Origin: Symbiodinium natans
Taxonomy: Eukaryota > Sar > Dinophyceae > Suessiales > Symbiodiniaceae
Direction: 5' to 3'
Assembly: GCA_905221605.1 (NCBI GenBank)
Contig: CAJNDS010002735.1
Span: 122,001-186,000 of the forward strand
Length of the DNA: 64,000 bases
Each line of letters begins with the position of its first letter. Within the stretch, counting starts at the first letter, position 1. Shown here in pieces: positions 21,415 through 31,525 of this stretch. A program made the translations under genes and the position numbers. The notes beneath the pieces were generated by a model. It did no database searches, had not been told where the DNA came from, and worked only from the letters and a program-made list of their open reading frames with translations.

Positions 21415-21995
21415 GACCCTGATGTTGCATCGATGTGGAATGCCATGGGCAGCCTATGCCCCGAACGCCCGCCATGCCACAACTGGCAGCTCACCTGGGG
21501 GGCAACCCGGGCAAGCCCGGCAACCCCACGATCATAGCCATATTTCACAGATATCTCCAGGACAAAAAAAAGCCAGATGCGCCCCATTCCCAAAATTAGG
21601 ATCACCGGTCACAAGGGTTCGGGGGCTGAGCTTCTGATGTGAGCTTGTCACCTTACATCTCCCTACAAAGCTACAGAGCTTCACCCGCCAGGCGCCAGGC
21701 CTCTCACGATGGCCCAGAATCTTCTCTCGGAACTGTATTGAGAAGGCTACTGAACAGAAACATTGCTCTAAGGCCCGGGCCACAACCTTCGATGCACCTG
21801 CAGGGACACAAATCGGGCCTTTCAGAAAAAAATAGAAGGACCTCACATCTTCTGGTCGTGCAGGGACACAATTCGGGCCTTCCAGAAAAACACAAGGGGA
21901 CCTCACATCTTCTGGGGCTGCGTCGGTCGTCAGATGCCCCTCCCACGCCCTGAAGCCACCTCCTGGCAAGACCCCAAACCCCCAAAGCGCAGTAC

Positions 21996-23813
21996 AAGGT
22001 CCGGGGCGCGGGAGTAGATGAGGCTGCCGTGCCCTGCTGATAGAGAACGGTGCACCGCCGGGAAGAGCAGCAGCATCCGAGCGAGCCAGTTGGCCTCACG
22101 GGGGGGGTTCGAAAGATGCCAGCCCCCCAAAAAAAACCCAACACCCCTCCACCCAATACCCCGAACTGCACAATGGCCCGTCATTCCTAAAGCCTAACAC
22201 TCACACAACTCGCAGCGCCAAACCCTACAACATCGAGCGTGTCCGGTCAGGTTGATGAGGGATCTCTGGCCGACCCTCTTCACAAAGCTTTGCTTCAAAA
22301 AGATCCCCGTCCTCTGCCTACCCCTCCCTACCCTCCCCCCCTCCCCATCCCCAAGAAAGCCCTCGAGCCCAAAACCCCAAAACACCAGTGAAAGCAACAA
22401 AGAAGCAACAAAGAAGCTGAAAACAACCCTTTTTTGCCAAACACTTCTTGCATGGTTCGGCCCTGCTCTGCACACCTCCAGGAAGAGGTTCGTTGCCCTG
22501 GCGTAGCCCGACGGGACGTTGGCGATCTGCCAGGCACTCCAAGCTTTTAGGGTTCAGGGTTTTTCAGGGTTTCAGCAGGGCTTGGGGTTCAGGGCTTGCT
22601 TGAATGCAACCATGGCTACCCCATGTGCGCTCTGACTTGGGGGGCAAGACTTGGGAGGAGGATCAGACTGAAAGGCTGATACTCTTGGCCCACTCCGACG
22701 TCGAAGCAAGACCTTCCCGGCTTCGGCATGTGAAGTATGAAGATCACAACCCGCGTAGAGCCAAGGGTCGTCTGCCAACTTCACGGCTGCGGCATAGAGG
22801 GGGCTCTTCCCCTTCGTCAGCTCGCTCCCTGGAGGGGGGTTTGAGATGCTGGCTCGGAGCATCTGTGGCTGTCACAGGCGTCTTGGGCATTGGGCATCAT
22901 GCATCCTCCAAAGTCTGTCCCTAAACCCTAAACCCTAAACCCTAAACCGACGAAATCCTACACCGTGTCACGCTGCTGCCGTATGAGGCCAGGCACCTTC
23001 CTTGCTGCCCACGGTCCTCCAAGGATTCAAATGCCCAAACAAAAGCCGGCGATGAGCCGCATGCGCTTCAATGATTCAAGCAAGGGTTGCAGCTGGAAAT
23101 GCCGTTTTAGTCCCTTGGCCTATTCCTTATCGCAGAGCGCACTCTGAAAGCACCCAGCTTGTTAAGAGCCATTCCTCATTGCCGATGCGAAAGGTGTGGC
23201 AAAAGATAGACGCGATTACGTGGTTTTGATGCATCATCTCTCAACTGAAGCTCCGCACTCTCTGCATGCACACAACATGGCCTTGCAATGAATAAACTAG
23301 CCGGGAGATGGTGCGAAATGTGCCCCCGCATGGCACGTGCTCGTATTCGCAACAAGAACCTGCAACCCATCCGCTCAAAATGTCCCTATGAAGCTGCAAC
23401 GCCCTGACTCGGCCCACAAAAGAAGAGCGCTGTCCTCACCAGGATCGCAAGCTCAAGGGACTCGGGGTCCACGCCGGCCTTCCCACTTTGAGGACGCTCT
23501 GTGCCAATCCTTCTTGGATCTCCACTGTAACTTCTTAAAATGTTGTACGTAACTTAAAATTCTTCCGAACACTAGATTGGGGTTACGAAAATGGGGGACC
23601 CCTAAAGTGGAGCCCAAACAGCAGGATCCCCTTGTAATAGGGGCCCCAATATAAGGTACACCTACTTTCGGAAACCTCCCCAAATCCTGAACCTAAACCC
23701 TAAACCCTCAACCCTAAACCCTAAACCCTAAACCCTAAACCCTAGGAAAGCAAGCAGGCCTGCAGGCCCTGCAGAACCAGGATGCAGTACTTGCAAAGGC
23801 TCCGCGCCTTCTC
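21996..23813 (-). CDS. Unrecognised multi-exon gene (partial)
   Basis: Candidate exons on the minus strand: 23760-23813 (EKARSLCKYCILVLQGLQ), 22751-22828 (SELTKGKSPLYAAAVKLADD...), 22476-22526 (IANVPSGYARATNLFLE), 21996-22094 (ANWLARMLLLFPAVHRSLSA then GHGSLIYSRAPDL). The last two join in frame across a GT donor and an AG|G acceptor. The other joins lack phase agreement, so an exon is missing or two genes are involved. No domain recognised. Telomeric tracts and a family A element occupy the large interval 22829-23759. Confidence 0.5.
22918..22948 (-). repeat. Short CCCTAAA tract
   Basis: Four units in a putative intron. Confidence 0.85.
23580..23679 (+). repeat. Family A element, copy 6 (best preserved)
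   Basis: Left end GTTACGAAAATGGGGGACCC, core CAGCAGGATCCCCTTGTAAT, right end GGTACACCTACTTTCGGAAA. The termini form an imperfect inverted repeat of about 18 bp. It is followed directly by a CCCTAAA array. Confidence 0.78.
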
Positions 23814-23965
23814 CTCGCACCCGTGGCTTTTGCTGGGTTGAGGGGGCATCCTTTGGGGGGCCTTAGGGGTTTTTTAAAGACCCTAAACCCGAAACCCTAA
23901 ACCCTAAACCCTAAACCCTAAACCCTAAACCCTAAACCCTAATCCCTAAACCCTACCCTAAACTG
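23690..23965 (-). repeat. Two CCCTAAA arrays flanking an exon island
   Basis: Arrays at 23690-23745 and 23880-23965. The exon-like island 23760-23813 lies between them. Confidence 0.9.
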
Positions 23966-24040
23966 CTTCAGGGTTTTTGGACTCTTCGAGGCTCACAGGG
24001 CGGCTTTTCGTGACACTGAGGGTCCGGGGGCTTCAAAGCC

Positions 24041-25577
24041 CTAAACCCGGACACGTGGAGGCCCTCTGCTACTTCGGGCGCCCCTCCTCCTTCTCCTCCT
24101 CTTCGTCCTGCAACACACCAGGCTGCAGACCGAAACGACGAGGGGGTTTAGGGTTTAAGGGTTACGGGTTTAGGGTTTAGGGTTTAGGTTTAGGGTTTAG
24201 GGTCGAATTCGGGTTCAGGTGTGCTCCTTGTGAAAACACTTGTAAGTTCTGCACGGATTCTCTGGGCGCGTGCGCTCTACTAGTACTCTGCGCAAAGGGG
24301 CACTCCAGGGACCCTCTACAGGATTCTCTGTGCGACCCTTTGCAATTGGAGACTCTGGTGGCTTCGCTGGAGACGACCCGGCCTCTTCCTCATGCTCATT
24401 GTCCGGGTAGGACAAAGACATCAGCTGGCTCATCCACCTGGGCTTGTGGAGCTGGACGCCCTGACCCTGAATAATATCCCAAGCAAACCATCATTAAGCC
24501 ATCCAAACATAGTTATGAAGCTTCTGGAAACCTTCTACTTCGAACGTCTTCCAACCTCCATCCGAGGCACTTGGTCTGGTTGCGACTGATATCGCGGGCA
24601 AAGGCCCCGAAAGTCGCAGCAGCGAAGAGCGCGAGGCTCACCTGAGAATGCTGTTGGGGTCTAAGCACTTAGGCCTGGCGGTTCAGGGCTTAGGGAGTGC
24701 ATTTTGCAACGTAAGTTGTACGCTCTACACACCAGACATCCTGCTCTTGCGGCTCCCCCGAAGAAAAAAACCTTCCACCAGGCTGCAAAGAGAGCGGTGG
24801 CGGCGCTTGTCGACGTCCACTCGCCTCCATCGCTTCAGAAGCACGGCTTTTTGTTGGGAATCATTTTTGGTCTTTTTTGGGTGTGTGGGTTTAGTTTTAG
24901 GGTTAGGGTTCAGGGTTTAGGGTTGAGGGTTTAGGGGGTTTGGGGGGTTTAGGGGGGTTTGGGGGGGGGTTTAGGGGGTTTAGGGTTTAGGGTTTAGGGT
25001 TTAGAAAACCAAAAAAAAACCCAAAAAAACGAAAAAACGCCCAAGAAGAACCCCCACCCATCGCTTCACGCGGGCGCTTTGAAGGTGTTTGGGTCTCACG
25101 TCTTCCCTCCATCACAGGTAGATTCCCTAACTTTGGCTTCCGAGGATACCCGTAAATTATGAGAACCCTAAACCCTGAACCCTGAAACCCTGAAACCCTA
25201 AACCCAAAAGGAGCCAGCGCCTCGTCCCACCGCGTCCATGCCCTCAGCTGAGAAGATGCCGGCAGCCCTTCGGGATGTTCGCATTAGGGGCTTGGGGGTT
25301 TAGGGTTTAGGGTTTAGGGTTTAGGGTTTAGGGTTTAGGGTTTAGGGTTTAGGGTCTAGGGTTTAGGGTTTAGGGTTTAGGGACTTCGGGTTTCGGGTTT
25401 ATCGGGTTTCTGGGGCTTGTGGGGCTGATTATGGGGCTTATGATGGGGCTTATTGTGGGGCTTATGGGGCCTAGGGGGCTTCTGGGGCTTTGGGTTTCGG
25501 GAGCAGAGGAGCGTACCTTGCAGGTCAGCCCTCCCGCGCCTGGTGCATCTCAGGACGTCATCCACCACATCGACCAC
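24041..25577 (-). CDS. Unrecognised gene with frame-consistent five-exon model (N-terminus missing)
   Basis: Exons 25517-25577 (VVDVVDDVLRCTRRGRADLQ), 25204-25247 (EGMDAVGRGAGSFW), 24733-24782 (PGGRFFSSGEPQEQDV), 24240-24437 (W then MSQLMSLSYPDNEHEEEAG...), 24041-24122 (LVCCRTKRRRRRRGARSS...VRV). All four joins keep frame with GT donors and AG acceptors, giving 144 residues plus stop. Middle part acidic/Pro-rich, end very basic. The donor at 25203 begins GTTTAGGG, so that intron starts in telomeric repeat, and the proposed stop codon TAG at 24041-24043 is also part of a GTTTAG unit. Function unknown; possibly a disordered nuclear protein. Confidence 0.55.
24144..24206 (+). repeat. Telomeric array in intron
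   Basis: TTTAGGG units with TTTAAGG drift, in the intron 24123-24239. Confidence 0.88.
24892..25206. repeat. Telomeric tracts of both orientations in one intron
   Basis: 24892-25008 is TTTAGGG/TTTAGGGG; 25163-25206 is CCCTAAA/CCCTGAA. Both lie in the intron 24783-25203. Confidence 0.88.
25292..25382 (+). repeat. Telomeric array in intron
   Basis: About 12 near-perfect TTTAGGG units in the intron 25248-25516. A GGGGCTTATG-type repeat follows (25400-25490). Confidence 0.93.
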
Positions 25578-25581
25578 CTGT

Positions 25582-25632
25582 TCACAAAACCCTAAACCCT
25601 AAACCCAAAACCCTATAAACCCTCAACCCTAA
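25582..25632 (-). repeat. Short CCCTAAA tract
   Basis: Directly upstream (coding sense) of the acceptor of exon 25517-25577. Confidence 0.8.
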
Positions 25633-25639
25633 GGCTAAG

Positions 25640-27340
25640 GCTACGGCTTGACATCAGCACCTACACATACCGAGAGCGCCGGTGAAACTTTTACTAGCCC
25701 CCCCTGCCTGGCCGACGCCGCCACCATTGTTTGGATTCTGGGCCCTGGGAGCAGCCGGGTTAAGGTCTTCGCGCAACTGTTAGACTTGACGACTTTGCGG
25801 AGTCTTTCCGGAGTCTTCTATGGTTCAGGGCCCAGGAAGCCGCTAGGTTTCGCTTCAACTCCGAAGTTCGAGCCCCCGAATGACCCGAATGAGTCGCGGC
25901 CTCCCTGCCTCGGCTCATGCGTCGCTTCGTGTGGCGTAGGGATGTTTAGGGGTGGGATGCTTTGGGGCGAGTGGGGCGAGTGGTGGAAAAACCTGCGCCA
26001 CCGCGCATCCGGGGGTACCCGAAAAGAGGCGCCTTACGGAAGAGAGCCTCCGAGACCCCGACGAGTCTCCGCCGCCGTTGCTGCCGTCCGTGCCCGGGCT
26101 GATGCCGTCATTTGCAACGTTGGACTCTTCCTGCAGGGTCGAAGGGCATCCCAGGATGCAGAGTTTAGAGACGTTGCATGCACATGGGGGCCTACAAGGG
26201 GTTGTTGAGCCTAAGATACAGACATCGTCATATGGAGCGAAGCATGCCCACTGGGCTCCGCGCGAAGGGGAGCTCCACGTAGCCCTCCATGTCTGCCTGA
26301 ACTCCAGGGAAGCCCACATAAGCCTACGTGGGTCTTCCATGGTCTTCCACAGCTTTCGCAAGGCTTTTGCAAAGGGAACCCAAGAGTCGAGCTCGCATCC
26401 CGTAGGCTACAGGGCCAAGGCCGCGGCAGCAGGAATAGCCACGACGCCGCTGAAGATACTCAAGTGGTCCGTCTCGCAGATGAGGGGCACCGGCCTTAAA
26501 ACTCAGGTGAAGCAGAGGTTCCACCTATTCCTCCACTTCAAGGCCTCCCGAACCCGCGAGATAATTCTTTTTCAGCGACCTACAGCCTCCTTCACATCGA
26601 CAAACTCGACAAGCATAGACAAGGGCTCGGCCCATCCAATTCACCCAAGTAACGCTCCGGCCGTCGGAGTGCTGGAATTTCCCATGTTTGGTCGCACCCG
26701 CCTTGAAACAAGTCTTTGGGAGCTCGTGACGCAGCGAAGTATGGGTGCTCCCCAGTTCGAGCCAGTTTAATGGCCTGTGTAGGAGTTTCCAGCAAGGTCT
26801 CTGCTTAGTTCTCTTCTGCCCGACCTCTGGCCTTAATCCGGAGGTCGACCACCGGAAAGAGGTCTGGTTAAAGAACGCGCAGGAGATGGAGTCGTTGGCA
26901 TCTTCCTGCGACCGCATCTTCGAGATCGCCGAGGCTTGGACACAGGATTGATGACCACAATGAACTGCCCTGAATCCCTACATCCTGAACCTCACCACCT
27001 CGGCTCACCTAAAGCTTGCCACGCACGAGAACAAAGCATTGCTACTGCCAGCAAAGATGAGTCATCCAAATGGAGGATCCTTTCAAAGAAGGGTTCAACG
27101 TCTCCGTAGACTCCCATCTCTGGACGCTGTTCAAAAGATTTTTCGTGAGAATGTAGGGGCTTTCAATCGGGAGCCTTCAGTGGGATTCTGGGGTTCTCTC
27201 TCCAAGCGGCAGCCAGCTGCAGGGTCATGGGCTGCTCGAGCTGGATGCCTGAGCAGCTGGACTCCAATAGGCAGCGCCACAGAGCACGGGCTTCCAAACG
27301 CTTCCACACCGCTTCTGTGCCTGCGGACCTCGAGACCACA
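25640..27340. other. No gene assigned
   Basis: Open frames on both strands (for example 25952-26770 plus and 25915-26361 minus), but no recognisable product and no telomeric repeats. Could contain the 5' end of the 24041-25577 gene. Confidence 0.35.
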
Positions 27341-27343
27341 AAA

Positions 27344-27528
27344 CTACGTGGGTGAGGGCAGAGGAATTTGACGAAAGATGCGATCTTGGTGGTCTCCCTC
27401 CACTTTTAAGAGTCTTTGGGGCGTCTTGGTGAGACACGCGCCTCGGATCGGCTCTCCATTGCTGTCGTAGACCGTGATGGAGAAGGGCTGTGTGGCCAGT
27501 GCAGGCGCTGGCTCGGCCTGGGAGACAA
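27344..27528 (-). CDS. Exon-like segment, unknown product
   Basis: After a TCTCCCAG acceptor the minus strand reads AEPAPALATQPFSITVYDSN then GEPIRGACLTKTPQRLLKV and on to a TAG stop. The strand-like segment (FSITVYDSNGEPIRGACL) resembles a small beta-sandwich edge, but no family is recognised. Probably the last exon of a gene or part of a small gene. Confidence 0.4.
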
Positions 27529-27619
27529 ACCCACCGAGCTTGGGAGCCCCGAAAACTTCAGAAGGCTCCTCTGGCAGTCTTCCAGAAATCTTGGGAAGCA
27601 ACCCTAAGCACCCCCCCCC

Positions 27620-27929
27620 TTATTTGTTGCGCCAGAAGGCATCCGAGACGTTCAGGTCCATCCTGGCCTTTGCCGCACCCACAGCCTCCCGGACTTTGGG
27701 GTCTTGGAGAACTTTCGAAGGCCGTTTGGGGGTGGGGATGGATGGGGGTTTACGAACATCGGGGACCCCTAAGATAGACCTCCCAATTCGTAGGATTCCC
27801 TTACAAAAAGGAGGTCATCCCTTCATGCGCGCTGACACCGGAGCACGGCTGGCTGTCCTCGATGTCGCGGGCGAACTGCATGGGGACCTTGCCAGTTGTG
27901 ATGGCGACCTTAGTTGCGGCAGCTTCCAT
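27620..27929 (-). CDS. Small two-exon gene, 60 aa, with introner-like intron
   Basis: Exon 1 at 27839-27929 starts ATG (MEAAATKVAITTGKVPMQFA...QPCS) and exon 2 at 27620-27711 reads LQDPKVREAVGAAKARMDLN then VSDAFWRNK and a TAA stop. The 127-bp intron (27712-27838) is GT-AG, keeps frame, and is mostly a family A element. The second exon is a clear amphipathic helix. If the ATG is internal, an upstream exon is missing. Function unknown. Confidence 0.65.
27745..27815 (+). repeat. Family A element, copy 7 (introner-like)
   Basis: GTTTACGAACATCGGGGACC...CCTAAGATAGACCTCCCAAT...GTAGGATTCCCTTACAAAAA. It fills the centre of a frame-supported 127-bp intron. The right terminus is degraded. Confidence 0.65.
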
Positions 27930-28866
27930 TCTCTTTGTGTTTCCTAAAGGACCCGTTTGCGGGTTGGGCCACAAAGGCGGGGGGGTTTAAGAACACCTTT
28001 CAAACCTTAAACCTCCTTGAACTGGATCCTACTGGGTCCCAGGCCGGCCCAGAAGCCCCGCCACTGATCTGGTCCAGTACGGCCAGAGGCACACTCACCT
28101 TCTGACAAGTGCCCCTAAAACTGCTGACAGTTACCACAGAGAAACTCGCTGGAGAATCCTTGGGGAACGGTATTCGTGCTGGTCGATGCCCGCATATTCC
28201 GGGACGGCTGGATGTGAATCTGTGCTGCACAGCATGGCTTTCGGATTGCACGAGCGGCACGCAGGCACATACTCGCCATGCTTGCCATTCTCCGATGGGT
28301 GTAAAGGGAAGGCCTGTGGCGCGAAGCTGCCATCACTGACCTGCGTCTCGATCGTCATGATGTTTTTGCCTGCTTTCACGGCAACTCTTGAACTCATGGG
28401 CTCTCTCGAAAGTGGCACGCAACAAGGCACAAGGATCAGGGGAGGCAGTTCAAGCAGCCATGGATATTTGCCTCTCAGCATGAGAACGAATGTTTCATAG
28501 TAGCGTTACACATTCTGCTGCTCCGTGGGGGCTGGGTCAGCCCTTTAGAACTGCAGAGGGGGTCAGTGCAAAAGTTCGAATTAGACATCACCGAAGTAAC
28601 CGAGGTGGCTTTAAATGCACACGTTCCAGACTCCTCAAAGTCAATCAGGGAGTGCCGGTTTTGCTTTGCACGAATTCCCTGCGCGCTTTCGGCGCAGTTG
28701 TTCTGGGCTTCATGGCTCGTTCAGACCTCTCCGGCGCTGGGGCACGTCTGACTCTGCAGCACAACACGCACGTCGTACGGCTTCACCAAGTTTACAATGA
28801 CCTCAGATTCTACATGCAGCAGGCAAGCAGGCAAGCACTGCACACCAGCAGATCACAGCACAAGTC

Positions 28867-28915
28867 GCTAGGCCGCTAGGCCGCTAGGCCGCTAGGCCGC
28901 TAGGCCGCTAGGCTG
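28867..28915. repeat. 8-bp tandem repeat GCTAGGCC
   Basis: About six copies of GCTAGGCC. The TAG stop codon of the 28892-29287 gene falls inside this repeat. Confidence 0.92.
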
Positions 28916-29287
28916 CGGCCAAGAGGCATAGTCCTGATCTGGGCAGTACCTTACGGAGTACTCATAGTTGCCCAGGCCGCACCCGTGATCATTCTCGATG
29001 GTGATCATGTTGTCATCGGTCTGGAACTCCGCACCATCACACTCGGCAGACTGGGGGCCTTCGGCCTTCATGTCGACAGTGCCTGTCGAGCCGTCGTAGC
29101 TGAGAACGTGCAGGGAGAAGCTCTCGACGAGCACTTGGCCACCGTAGCAAGACGGAGTGTGCTGCGCAAGGCCTCCATTGCCAGTGCAAGCCACATCGTC
29201 AAACAGCTTCCTTGGCTCAGCGCCACGAAGCGACTGCTCTGCTGCCACAAGGGGGAGCATAAAGAAGATCGCGCGAACCACGGACAT
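28892..29287 (-). CDS. Secreted Cys-containing protein, 131 aa
   Basis: I chose the internal ATG at 29287 because it gives a clean signal peptide (MSVVRAIFFMLPLVAAEQ) with likely cleavage near VAA|EQ. The open frame continues upstream to 29407, but that extension is not secretory-like. The mature part has six cysteines (VACTGNGG, PSCYGG, AECDGAEF, HGCGLG, RYCPDQ) and an acidic, beta-rich look (SLHVLSYDGSTGTVDMKAEG), consistent with a small disulfide-bonded extracellular domain. No family recognised. The C-terminal residues and stop are encoded by an 8-bp tandem repeat, so the tail may vary between alleles. Confidence 0.65.
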   Translation of the reverse strand: MSVVRAIFFMLPLVAAEQSLRGAEPRKLFDDVACTGNGGLAQHTPSCYGGQVLVESFSLHVLSYDGSTGTVDMKAEGPQSAECDGAEFQTDDNMITIENDHGCGLGNYEYSVRYCPDQDYASWPQPSGLAA

Positions 29288-29867
29288 CGCGGGAAGCAAG
29301 GCGGGGTGGAGCGAATCGGAGCGAATCAGAGAGCCAAGAACAAGCTGCGGACGGCCCGAATGGCCCTGTTCCCGCCACAGCAAAGCACTTGCCAGCAACG
29401 CACACATCGAAGCTTGCCAGATTCTGGCTGCCTAAGCTCCCGTGCGGGTGGCCTGTATTCGCAGCTGCCACAAAGGTCAGCATCGTTACCTCGGGCTCAC
29501 GTGACCCCACAGCTTTGCTTGGACCGAGCCCCATCCATAAGCACGACTGAGAATCTACACTCCACCCCCGTGAGTTCACAGAGCGCTGAAGTGCAACCGA
29601 GAAGTTCTCGAAACTGAGAAACCCTGTGCAAAAGATCATGAAAGGTGCCTCGTGCATTCTGCCTCCAAGGTGCCGTGACCTCTGCACCGACAGCTGTGGT
29701 CGACGTAGTCACCAAGGGCTCAACAAGCGGTTCTCCTGGTCATCCCCGAGCATGCGCCAGCTTGAGCGAACATGCTAGGGTTCCCAGGGTTCCGGGTGTT
29801 CGGAGGCTAGAAGCCCCGCCTTCCAGGCTCTCCAGCAGGGAGGCCATCAAGTTGGCCTTGGCAAGGC

Positions 29868-29915
29868 TTAGGGTTTAGGGTTTAGAGTTTAGGTAGGGTC
29901 GAGGGTTTAGGGGAA
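29868..29915 (+). repeat. Short telomere-like tract
   Basis: GGCTTAGGGTTTAGGGTTTAG followed by TTTAGGTAGGG. It borders an exon-like minus-strand island at 29800-29868 (AKANLMASLLESLEGGAS). Confidence 0.8.
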
Positions 29916-29969
29916 AAACATGCTGGGTTGAGTGACATGTGGATGTGGTAAATCCCAGCAGGGGCCTTC

Positions 29970-30232
29970 GACAACAACCAACCGAGCTCCGCAAGGCACT
30001 GCGGACACTGCGCGGGGCAGCATCTGCAAGGGGCCTCAACTCCTGAAGCCCCCTCCGAGGCCTCTCAGGGGCACCCTGGGCATCGAAGGCCCCCCCCTAA
30101 ACCCTAAACCCTAAACCCTAAACCCTAAACCCTAAACCCCCATCGCCCCCATCACCGGGCGTCTCGGCTGTCACGTCCTCCTCCGCCCGGTCCATGCCGC
30201 CGATGGCCCGCAAGGCCACCGCCTCGACCTGG
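29970..30232 (-). CDS. Partial gene with a telomeric-repeat intron
   Basis: Exon 30141-30232 starts after a CCTGGCAG acceptor and reads QVEAVALRAIGGMDRAEED then VTAETPG. The next coding island lies at about 29970-30090; two frames there are open (RPLADAAPRSVRSALRSS or CRCCPAQCPQCLAELGW) and I could not decide by phase. The interval between is little more than the telomeric tract 30094-30140. Likely part of the same gene as the island at 29800-29868. Function unknown. Confidence 0.45.
30094..30140 (-). repeat. Telomeric tract forming most of an intron
   Basis: Six to seven perfect CCCTAAA units between two coding islands about 50-90 bp apart. On the coding strand they read TTTAGGG and offer GT and AG. 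Confidence 0.9.
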
Positions 30233-30239
30233 CTGCCAG

Positions 30240-30372
30240 GGCTTAGGATTTATAGGGTTTAGGGTTTAGGGTTTAGGGTTTAGGGTTTAGGGTTTGGGGT
30301 TTAGGGTTTAGGGTTTAGGGTTTAGGGTTTAGGGTTTGGGGTTTGGGGTTTGGGGTTTGGGGTTTAGGGTTT
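30240..30372 (+). repeat. Telomeric array
   Basis: About 18 units of TTTAGGG with a TTTGGGG block near the right end. Confidence 0.95.
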
Positions 30373-30559
30373 GCTTCGAACTACGAAATCCAAAGTCAGC
30401 TCTCGGACTCCAACTTGGGTTCGGGGTCAACCCCTTGAGCTTGTGCACTCTGAAGGGGGGGGGTATGCGGTCTCCTTCTTCGAGCGTTGTTGGTCTTTAG
30501 GAGGGTGGAGGCTGAGGACCCGCCATAAACCATCGCAAACACAATCCGACACTCTGACA

Positions 30560-31280
30560 GGGTCGCACCATCGTTGTGGTGGTGGTCGAAGACAAGGTTG
30601 TCGTGCCTTCAGGGGCTTTCATCTGCTCCACAAGTGTGGGCGCTGAAAACAACAACAAGTAGCCATGGTCCACTACGTCGCTGATACAGACTTCTCAAAA
30701 AATTCTGGAGCGGACTCTTGGGCTGCTACTGGTGATGGTGATGGTCGTGCCTGACCAGTGCAGTTCGGCGCTACAAAGATGGCATGCGCAGCTTAGGCTC
30801 ATCCTTGCTCAAGCTTAGCTCATGCGCTCACGCCACGAGCCACTTCGGGCGCCCGGCTTGTGGTGGTGGACGAGGAGGTCGAGGTGCTGGAACCTGTCTC
30901 AGAAATCCATAAACAGACTCTCTGCTATCCCAACACTAACCGAGCCAAGCTCAAAAAAGGTGGGGGAGGGGGTGGGGGGAGGGCGCTCAAGGAGGGCAAA
31001 TCCAGGAAAGCAGCTGGACGTAGTGGTCGTCGTGGTGGTGGTGTTGGTAAACGTGGTCGTCGATGTCCTGGATTGCATCGGGAATCAAGTTGTGAAGCTG
31101 AGCTGAACAATTACGCTTGAAGAAAAAAGAAAAAACACACACACACACACACACACAACAAAAAAAGACACACACACACACAACACAGCATTCGAGGCAC
31201 GATGTGCTGCTGCTGGAAGTTGTGGTGCTGGAAGTTGAGGACGTGGAGGTCGACGTGCTGCTGGTCGTTGAGCTGCTACC
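30560..31280 (-). pseudogene. Ser/Thr-repeat cassettes outside the main ORF
   Basis: Short minus-strand segments encode the same Ser/Thr-rich composition as the large ORF: about 31195-31275 (STTSSTSTSTSS), 31010-31085 (TSTTTFTNTTTTTTTT), 30855-30900 (SSTSTSSSTTTS) and 30575-30615 (TTTLSSTTTTTM). They may be further exons of the 31526-37681 gene or relics of repeat duplication. A (CA)n microsatellite separates two of them. Confidence 0.45.
31133..31190. repeat. (CA)n microsatellite
   Basis: Two runs of CA dinucleotides separated by an A-rich stretch. Confidence 0.95.
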
Positions 31281-31525
31281 TCAGGTGGCCAAGCAAGGCC
31301 AGATCAGCGACGTTGATAGCTTCGCTTAGGTTTCCTGAATCCTGGTTTCCTGCATTGCGCGGTCCGGAAACAGGGTCGGCCAACAGTGACCCATGGAGAC
31401 CGGCAGCAAAAAAGCTACGGTAGCAGAAGAACCAAAGTACGCGCCTACGGCGCACGGAAGCAGCAGAAAGGACAGGATGCGCGACCTACGGCCCATCCTC
31501 AAACCTTCAAACGTGTGCTGAGGCG

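Noticed and set aside
25952-26770. 272-codon plus-strand frame
   Set aside because: No domain, low-complexity start, and against the direction of all host genes.
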